Source: Riptortus pedestris (Eukaryota; Arthropoda; Insecta; Hemiptera; Alydidae). Taken from it: DNA of 64,000 nucleotides. The notes beneath the pieces are model-generated. The model saw nothing but the letters and a program-made list of their open reading frames with translations, was not told where the DNA came from and searched no databases. The stretch lies in the NCBI GenBank assembly GCA_019009955.1, contig CM032228.1, positions 224,874,501 to 224,938,500 of the forward strand. Direction: 5' to 3'. Positions within the stretch are counted from its first letter, which is position 1. Every line of letters begins with the position of its first letter. Shown here one piece after another: positions 57,544 through 64,000 of the stretch. Made by a program: the position numbers and the translations under genes.

Positions 57544-57861
57544 TTAACCGTTGTACACAGGGTATGAATGACTTATGTTTAATGTACAGCACGTTAACAA
57601 ATTGTCCCAGACTTCAAATAAGCTGCTGAGAGTATCCATTGGAATGCCCACCAACATACGAGAGACAATAGGAGTCATCGTGTCGTGAATAATACTTAAC
57701 TGCAGTACTCCGTTCAAATGCAAACAAAGAATTCGGAGCTGTAGTAACAGTTCCAAAATATCTGTAGTTACCTCAGTGGGAACTAAACACTTAAAGAAAG
57801 CAAGGCAGTGCAAAATTAGGAGAATTCCGCTTGGAGAGGTTGAGATATTTGGATAAAACAA
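57544..57861 (-). CDS. Candidate exon of unknown protein, weak
   Basis: An open frame of 105 codons on the minus strand is GC-richer than its flanks and reads like a helical, Leu-rich protein (TEVTTDILELLLQLRILCL, then HDTMTPIVSRMLVG and FEVWDNLL). An acceptor-like 'ctttctttaagtgtttag' precedes residue TEV at about 57770. No convincing donor was found before the stop. The family is not recognised. At this length in AT-rich DNA it could be a chance frame. Confidence 0.22.
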   Translation of the reverse strand: MFYPNISTSPSGILLILHCLAFFKCLVPTEVTTDILELLLQLRILCLHLNGVLQLSIIHDTMTPIVSRMLVGIPMDTLSSLFEVWDNLLTCCTLNISHSYPVYNG

Positions 57862-57954
57862 TACTATTAAGTGAACTTTACTCTGAGATATGCATTGAGT
57901 TACGTTTTTTGATGATGTCGTTAATTAGAAATTCACGTTCCTAGGTGATAAATG

Positions 57955-58195
57955 TTTAGTTGATCTATACCATACTCAATATTTAACCATTTAGTTCAAC
58001 ACTAATTTACATAGTCGTTAATGGTTGAAATTGGATCTGGAAAAAGGGTTGGTTTAGAGATGGCGGAAATTCGACAATTCAAAATATCTGCGTTATTAGG
58101 AGTCGAATCGTATAATGATGTAGAACTAATCTTGTTAAACTATTGATGCTCTACAAATGTTGTTCTATACATTTTTTCGTAACTGAAATACTAAT
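57955..58195 (-). mobile_element. Family B copy, partial
   Basis: 'cgttaatggttgaaattgga', 'aaaatatctgcgttattagg', 'cttgttaaactattgatgct' and 'tttttcgtaactgaaata'. Confidence 0.75.
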
Positions 58196-58231
58196 TATTG
58201 GAGTTATTGGTCGGTACTAAGTTGCACTTGG

Positions 58232-58335
58232 TAAACTTAAATTTGATTCCGAGCAATAGAAATTTCTTTAGTGAAGAACTCATTAAATAAAATCTGTAGT
58301 CCCACGCTGGCTTGAAAAGGTTGGCGATAATTGAT
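58232..58335 (+). mobile_element. SINE fragment
   Basis: 'cacttggtaaacttaaattt', 'gattccgagcaatagaaatt', 'gaactcattaaataaaatct' and 'cccacgctggcttgaaaagg' follow plus-strand SINE order from the box-B region. It is joined directly to the Penelope-like sequence. Confidence 0.7.
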
Positions 58336-58555
58336 GTTTTTACATTTTGACGTGCCAATTGTAATCAGCTGGCATGACGAACCATATTGCTTTTAGTTTG
58401 TCTATGCCTGAATTAGCTAGAAGCGAGTTGCATCCCAAAATGTACTTATGATTTGGGCATGTGTTAGTTAGTGCCCCTGATGAGTGGAAAACTGGACACG
58501 AAATTAGTTGAACAATAAAGTGTATGAGTCATTTCAATTATTATTTATATTGAAC
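58335..58555 (+). mobile_element. Penelope-like terminal sequence with hammerhead-like core
   Basis: The block repeats in inverted orientation at 61835-62075 ('gtttttacattttgacg', 'attgcttttagtttgtctat', 'caaaatgtacttatgatttg', 'aactggacacgaaatta'). The stretch CTGATGAG...CACGAAA and its stems match hammerhead ribozymes known from Penelope-like elements. No reverse transcriptase is present. Confidence 0.55.
58453..58503 (+). ncRNA. Hammerhead-ribozyme-like motif
   Basis: CTGATGA (58477-58483), stem II GTG/CAC (58484-58486 with 58497-58499), GAAA (58500-58503) and a 5-bp stem I GGGCA/TGCCC (58455-58459 with 58472-58476) directly before CTGATGA are all present. The residue preceding stem I is T (58454, position 17), with T58453 able to pair with A58503. 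A stable stem III is not visible, so activity is doubtful. Confidence 0.35.
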
Positions 58556-58627
58556 TTTCCGCTACCTACTATATAAAGTCTTATTATTCTTGAATTACGG
58601 TCATCAGTTGTATTGTTAGCCGATGGT

Positions 58628-59003
58628 TATAGAGTGATGGTAGAGGATGATTGGGTAGCGGCTATAATATAGATTCTTAATTCTTCAAATAAAGAAGTTT
58701 ATAGAGTGTGCTGACAGTTTCGGACACCATTGGTTCTCTTCTTCAGAGCAATTACGATAGAGGAAGAGCAGGGAGCATAAACAACTGCACTAAGTGAAAA
58801 CTACGCATCGAATGGAGTGATTCAAGCTTCAAGATGTAGTTTTTATTGAGTTCAGTTTTTTGCTCCCTGCTCCTCCTCTATTGCAATTGCTTTGAAAAAT
58901 GGAAACAAGTTGGAAACTGTCACCAAGTTTAATAAACTCCTCTATTAGAAGAATCAAGAAACTACATTATAGCCGTTAACCAACAATCCTCTACCATCAT
59001 TCA
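58628..59003. repeat. Long imperfect hairpin, about 145-bp arms
   Basis: Arm 58628-58777 is the reverse complement of 58861-59003: for instance 'gatggtagaggatgattggg' against 'caacaatcctctaccatcat', and 'gaggaagagcagggagca' against 'tgctccctgctcctcctc'. The loop is about 83 bp. The arms contain 'ctctgaagaagagaac' and 'gtccgaaactgtc', typical words of Penelope-like terminal repeats, so head-to-head terminal repeats are likely. Confidence 0.88.
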
Positions 59004-59741
59004 TGAATTACGTTGATTCTAAAACTGTTTGACGGGGAGGACCTATTGACTTTATACAAAAGCAACATTTAAACAGACAAGCTCTAAACTGAGTTTTAAG
59101 CGTTTGTACTTATAAATTTCGTAGGGATTCTGTCATCATGTCACATAAGTAGCCTCTTTCATCACTGACTCTTGACTGATCCTTATGAAACTACTTCCTT
59201 AGTCGGAGATTGGTTTATGGACAGTTAGCAAGATTTATTTCACTTTTGTATTGATTATTTCAAAAATAGAAACACCCCAAGACCATTATAAGTAAGTAGT
59301 AGCGGAAACGCATTAATGGGTACGGTGCGACTACAAAAGACTTGTCGAGCAGCGAATAATGGTGAAAGGAACATTAATATTCCGGGAAGGTATTGCAGTA
59401 GGCGGAATACAATTACAGGATTGAGGAGGCAGTTATCCCTGCTACTGCATCAAGTACCGTAGAGAATATTTTACTGCTTAACGACGAGCCAGTGGCGTAG
59501 CTAAATGCAGTAATGGCGGCTGGCAAACATGTGTAATTATACCCCTTGTGCATTAACTCCATCGTTGTTTGGGATCCCATGGCGAATCTGGTCGAAGTGA
59601 GTCTGGGAACTGCAGTCCAAGTCATTTCGGAGTTTCGGTTTATCATCTTCACATTAACAACTAAGATATTTATACCTCGGCTCAACCCTGTAGTTCTGTA
59701 GTAGTTCAATCACCTGGGACGAAAATATTTTGTTGGGTTGG
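59004..59741. other. Unassigned stretch
   Basis: 59400-59720 is GC-richer and may be the 3' region of the retrotransposon fragment at 59742. It contains 'cagtggcgtagct' at 59490, a word common at transposon ends. The 98-codon frame (59413-59709, minus) is not recognised. Confidence 0.4.
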
Positions 59742-60030
59742 CTTTAGAAACTTTCAAGATCTTTAGTCGCCTTTACCAGCCTCCTCCACATCTGCCTATC
59801 CAGAACTATGGCTTTCCAGTCTACAACGTGGAACTTCAAAGCATCCTTCTTTGCTCTGTCAACCCATCTCAACTAGGCACCCACCACTACCGTGTTCATT
59901 GTCTTATGGATAATAAAAAGTGGGATTGCTTTTGGTCAAAACTCTCATACATCGTAATCTTCTAATTTCGTATTGTGTAAGATCCACTATTTCTTTCTCA
60001 CTTAAATTTTAATGATTCCTCCTCTATACG
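59742..60030 (-). pseudogene. Non-LTR retrotransposon pol C-terminal fragment
   Basis: On the minus strand 59742-59868 reads LRWVDRAKKDALKFHVVDW followed by LDRQMWRRLVKATKDLESF and a stop. The pattern 'RW+D..KKD......DW......DR..WR.L+..' is the standard last segment of RTE/CR1-related pol proteins. Upstream (to about 60030) broken frames give TQYEIRRLRCMR, the usual 'RRLRW.GHV' region in degraded form. The 42 final codons are stop-free but the upstream part is shifted, so it is dead. It may be the same lineage as the RTE-like fragment at 18674. Confidence 0.72.
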
Positions 60031-60261
60031 CAAGCTGTTTTCCATTGATAGGTTGAGGCTAACTACAATCTTTTGGGTTTTATGCGTGCGTGCGCTCCTC
60101 TCTGGACATCGTAATGCAATTGAGGAGTTTATTAAATAAAGAAGTAGATTCTTTGGTCTGTAATGCAGTGCGCGTTATGTGATGCCGATTCCGTGTGGAA
60201 AATCTTGGCTCTTCATGAGCTGTTGAGCTAAAAATATTCATTATTATTTCTAGTAAAAAAC
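60031..60261. other. Unassigned stretch
   Basis: Nothing recognised. Confidence 0.35.
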
Positions 60262-60718
60262 CACCCGTCACGCAGGGGCTGCGTTAGCTAAGCGCATTTC
60301 CCACATGCGTCACATATTTGCCATTATCTCAAAAAGTAAAAGTTCAATGAGAACACTATTTGGTATTTAGTCTTCAAATAAATTGGGTCATTATATAACA
60401 GCTTATTGCTAATATGTGGGGGTTTATTGGTGGCCGAAAACTAAGATATGGAAATATTTCGGTTAATATTCAATATTGAGAAACAATGAACGAAACAACA
60501 TTTATAGATTATTACATTTGCAAGAAGATTGATTCTCTACACTTTTTCGACCCGACGCTAATAACGGAGATATTTAGAATTTTCTTAATTTCGCCCCTCT
60601 AAACCGCCAGGGTCCAATTTCAGCAGTTAATGAACTTGATCTTTCTTTTCACCTAAAATGATATCGTGTTTGGTAACGATGAGATAAAAATTGCGACATC
60701 TAGAATGGTAACAGTCAA

Positions 60719-60774
<56 letters not shown>

Positions 60775-60827
60775 ATAATTTTGGATGGACCTCATATTCG
60801 TCATCTACTTGGTAGGATCTTAAATTT
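60262..60827 (+). mobile_element. Family A copy lacking its palindromic end
   Basis: Starts CCCGTCACGCAGGGGCTGCG, follows the consensus through 'aacttgatctttcttttcac' and a (TA)n-(GT)n tract (60719-60769), and stops at 'catctacttggtaggatctt'. Confidence 0.88.
60719..60769. repeat. Compound (TA)n-(TG)n microsatellite
   Basis: About 12 TA units then about 14 TG units in the family A position. Confidence 0.97.
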
Positions 60828-60879
60828 GCTAAATTTACACAAGTATCGTTGTTATTCCTTTCAGTTCGTTTACCTTCAG

Positions 60880-60975
60880 AGTAATCGGAGGTTGTACTCA
60901 TGACTCGATTTTCCAATAATTTCATTAAATGCCCATCGATTCTGTGTAGGAGATAAATAAAATTTTGAAAATGTA
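60880..60975 (-). mobile_element. Inverted family A terminal fragment
   Basis: 'ggaggttgtactcatgactc', 'gattttccaataatttcatt' and 'tgcccatcgattctgtgtag' are the palindromic-side flank in minus orientation, facing the truncated plus-oriented copy 50 bp away. Confidence 0.75.
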
Positions 60976-61834
60976 ATTAACTGAAGCTGGTGTTTTATGC
61001 AATTTTTTTGTCTCACAATGAAACTTCAGTTTTAATTCCCGCTGTAATGAACAAACACGTTTATTCGTATACAAACCGTTCATCGGTTCTAGTCCTAAGC
61101 CACAATCAAAGTAAGAAAATAAATCCCAACATTCTCTCAGGTTGTTACTATTTAATGAATGCAATGCGTGCCCGTTCATGCAAGAACTCGAAACCCCTAA
61201 TCTTGAGCCTCGTTTCCTTAATCACAATAATAAAGGATAATTTCCTCCCAAAGCTCATGCAAAATATCATGCAGAAAAGGCATGCAATCAGGAAATTATC
61301 ACCTCTCTGATATTTTCTCTTTAAAACTTCAGATGACTACAATTCAGAATTCAAAATTTATTACGAGTCTTCTTATACTATCATTTCTCGATCTACTGGG
61401 ACCAATTGCGTGTAATAATCAAACAGAGAACACTAGTATCACTCAAATCTTTCAGTCACCATAGTATTTTAAAATATGCAATTTTACCCTGCTCTTGAGA
61501 GAAAAAAATATACATTCCTAATTTTAGAAACATTTATTAGAATTATGTTTCTTATCACTCACAAAAAAATAATAAGAGGCTATACATTTTTGAACGAGAA
61601 TAAAATTATTTATAAAATACTTAAGGGGAATCCTGATCTTTTAGATTCATTGTAATATACAACTAAAAATACTAAATAAATCTCTGTACATAAAAAATAA
61701 CTATAAAACTCATTGAATGAACTCATGCTTTTGTGCACAGTAGTCATGCAGCCCTCCACGTCAAAGCAGTTTTAGAATCAAGGTAATTTATGAATAATAA
61801 GGTTTTTCATATTATATGGCTGTAGATTAAATAT
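60976..61834. other. Unassigned stretch
   Basis: Includes overlapping open frames on both strands (106 codons plus, 84 codons minus) with no recognised content. Confidence 0.4.
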
Positions 61835-62075
61835 AAATAAAAATTCAAATGATTCAAACATTTTAATATTCATCTTATTTCGTGTCCAGTTTTCCCCTCA
61901 TCAGGAGCACTAATACATTGCAAAATTATAAGTACATTTTGCAATACCACCCGCTTCTAGGTAAGTCAGGCATAGATAAACTAAAAGCAATAAGGCGGGT
62001 TATTCCGCTGATTAAAATCGATACGTCAAAATGTAAAAACATCGATTATCACTGAAATAAATTATTGCATTTACA
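61835..62075 (-). mobile_element. Penelope-like terminal sequence, inverted copy
   Basis: Reverse complement of the block at 58335-58555, with the CTGATGA core at 61898-61904 and GAAA at 61878-61881. Stem II has one mismatch and stem I is eroded. Confidence 0.6.
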
Positions 62076-62102
62076 TAAAATTTGAAAATAGAACACTGTT
62101 CT

Positions 62103-62362
62103 ATTATTATTATTTATTAACATCCAATTTGGGCTACTATGGCTAATATTGGCGGGTTATTTACAGATTACCGCTCTTTTATAAGTCTAAGTATTTTATT
62201 TAGTGAGTTCGTCAATAAACAAATTCCTTTTGCCCAGGAGAGAATCGACCTCACCACTCTAGGTTTACCATGTGAGTGGCAGGTTATTATTGGTTTGACT
62301 GGTTTAGAATCTTTTTAGAATTAGGGTCAACGCTTCAACTCATTGGCTAACCTGTGTCCCTT
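62103..62362 (-). mobile_element. tRNA-derived SINE with a small internal insertion
   Basis: Tail 'ttattattattatttattaa', body 'gtgagttcgtcaataaac', box-B region 'cccaggagagaatcgacct', then about 47 extra bp ('ggcaggttattattggttt') and the head 'ctcattggctaacctgtgtc'. Confidence 0.85.
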
Positions 62363-62794
62363 ACATTTGTTTATGATAAAAACCCACAATTCAAATGTTT
62401 AACTTCAGTTTTTCTTTCTTTTCTTTGCAATGTGCTTATTCCCCCATAGATTTAGAATAAATATGGTATATACTCTGTAATGTGAATTTGTTAATGTATA
62501 ATTTTTTTTAACAGTGGATAATAAGACATAAATTCCGAAAGTGTTATGAGATGCGTTGTGAGATCACAGCAGTCTTCAACCGGAACGACATTTTGCGACA
62601 TAAAGCTGGCCTGTCAAAAACCCGTTAACATGGATATCATTTTTTTTTTTTTAATTTACCCTGTGGATATCACATAAGGATGAAATGAAAGTTATATTGT
62701 CATCTTCTTGAGGTCAATATGCTCCTTCAACAAATAGCATTCTTCTGTATACCCGTACAGCGAAAATAATGTGTTTTGTTCGCATTATATAAAA
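62363..62794. other. Unassigned stretch
   Basis: AT-rich with a T run at 62640-62652. Nothing recognised. Confidence 0.4.
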
Positions 62795-63394
62795 GTCCAT
62801 CACGCCCGGGCTGCGTTAACTAAGCAGATTTCCCGTGCGTGCGTCACGTATTTGAATGTATTTCACATAGTAAGAGTTCAATGAAAGCCGTATTTGTAAA
62901 TCAACTTTGTAATGAAGTGGTTCATGATATATCAGCTTATTGTTACTATGACAGGAGTAGGAGTGGGGGTTTACTCAGGTCCGAAAACTAAAAAAATGCA
63001 AATATCGCGATTAATAATGAAGAAAATGAAAACAACGTTTATTATAACATTTATAGAATATTGCATTTTCAATAAGATTGATTCTGTACAAATTTTCGAT
63101 CTGACGTATAATAACGGAGATATTTTAAATTTTCAAAATTCGCCCCGTCTAAGCCCCCCCCCCACGGGTCCGATTTTAGCTGCTAATGAATTTGATCTTC
63201 ATTTTTACATAAAGCGTTCAAATATCGAGTTTGGTATCGATCAGATAAGAATTACGACCGCTAGAGCTTTAACAGACATATACATTTTCATCATCTGCTA
63301 GGTAGGATCGATGGACATTTGAAGAACCTTTTTGAAAATCCCGTCATGAGTACAACCTCAATAGCCGATTTCTCTGAAGAGGAATCTGCTAAAA
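62795..63394 (+). mobile_element. Full-length family A copy
   Basis: Starts GTCCATCACGCCCGGGCTGC and ends 'gatttctctgaagaggaatc' plus TGCTAAAA. It has 'gacaggagtaggagtggggg', the poly-C tract and 'accgctagagctttaac'. The TA tract is nearly gone ('gacatatacattttc'). A 129-codon frame through it is incidental. Confidence 0.93.
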
Positions 63395-64000
63395 ATTGTA
63401 GCTGTTGCAGAGTCACTAGGGAATTTACGTAAATTCAGTTTCACACGTCAATTTTTTTATTTTTTATTTCGAACGGAATCTCTGGCATAATTCATGTGAT
63501 AATGTTAATGGAAGAAGACAATAACAGTTTAGATTAAATCGTCGGATTATAGCCTCTGTGAGCCAAATAAAGCGGGAAAGCCGATGTGTCGGCACGTGAG
63601 GAGTGATGGAGGAGAATGTTTTCGGGAATGGTAGTAAGGGGGTGCGCGCGGAGACTTTAACGCTGGGTCATGATTTACCGAATGGCTGTAAGGATGCCGT
63701 GTAGCCACGGCCAGCTGTATCGCTGGCACTTTGCACTCCCCCCAGCTAGATATATGCTCATGGTAATGGCTATTTATGTCCTTGCAGGAAACTCTATACC
63801 CGAGGAAAATGAAAGTATAAACATTTCTTCACTTCTCTCGTAGAAAATCGTTTTTTTGTTTTGTTTTTAGTTTTTCTTCTATTGCTTTCTTTTGTCTATC
63901 ACTGCCTCGGGTCGTAGAATGCATCAGCTGTTGCCTCCAAGATAACCAATGGATTTACTGACACTTAGGCTTATCCCTACTGTTTATTTGCGATAACTAT
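63395..64000. other. Unassigned stretch with GC-richer block
   Basis: 63540-63770 is GC-richer, with 'gggggtgcgcgcggagac' and 'gtagccacggccagctgt'. It has no long frame or paired splice signals. A promoter or conserved non-coding segment is possible but nothing proves it. Confidence 0.4.

Noticed and set aside
59490..59502. 'cagtggcgtagct' word, also near 37299
   Set aside because: It recalls hAT-type transposon ends, but no partner inverted repeat or 8-bp duplication could be found at either place.
62912..63301. 129-codon open frame
   Set aside because: It lies wholly inside a family A copy. Other copies of the same region are full of stops, so it is incidental.

Overview
This window is repeat-dense, AT-rich eukaryotic nuclear DNA, almost certainly from an invertebrate and most likely an arthropod with a large genome. 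The reasons are long (TA)n, (CA)n and (CT)n tracts, a tRNA-derived SINE with an (AAT)n-like tail, piggyBac elements with TTAA target sites, a solo LTR, decayed non-LTR retrotransposons of several lineages, Penelope-like 3' sequence, and one very abundant short family with an internal (TA)n microsatellite. There is no operon structure, no long ORF and no convincing complete gene. The best host-gene signal is one 230-bp exon (8294-8523, minus strand) with consensus splice sites on both sides. Two weaker exon-like blocks lie at 42479-42668 and 57544-57861.

The window is dominated by one family, called family A here. Its full copies are about 560-990 bp. It runs from an end reading GTCCGTCACGCAGGGGCTGC, through a C-rich tract and a (TA)n microsatellite, to an end that is a near-perfect palindrome (GATTTCCCTTAAGGGAAATC) followed by TGCTAAAA. 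The two ends share an inverted GCAGATTTCCC block that is offset by about 28 bp. This architecture resembles non-autonomous Helentrons (HINE/DINE type). Good full or nearly full copies lie at 9340-11821 (nested), 16340-16898, 17024-18011, 22908-23770 (nested), 25336-26061, 33185-33800, 54584-55252, 56604-57246 and 62795-63394, with many decayed copies between. A diverged relative, family B, serves as an empty-site reference for one family A insertion.

Layout: 0-5.9 kb holds family A pieces, a 39/117-bp higher-order minisatellite, a SINE with a 13-bp target duplication and a 47-bp G-rich minisatellite. 6.1-7.6 kb is an internally deleted piggyBac element. 8.3-8.5 kb is the exon. 9.3-11.8 kb is a family A copy with a 1.8-kb tandem-repeat element inserted in its microsatellite. 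12.3-12.9 kb is a solo LTR. 13-34 kb is stacked family A/B copies carrying RTE-like, Jockey/I-like, Penelope-like and SINE insertions. 34-48 kb is quieter and AT-rich, with an inverted duplication (39.4-40.1 kb and 48.3-48.9 kb) that shares a SINE insertion. 51.4-52.5 kb is a second, different piggyBac derivative. 58.2-62.4 kb contains an inverted pair of SINE plus Penelope-like composites, one with a hammerhead-ribozyme-like core, and a 150-bp-arm hairpin. The rest is unassigned AT-rich DNA.

All reading was by eye from the sequence. Boundaries of decayed copies are approximate, and family names rest on structural features and remembered protein motifs, not on any search.
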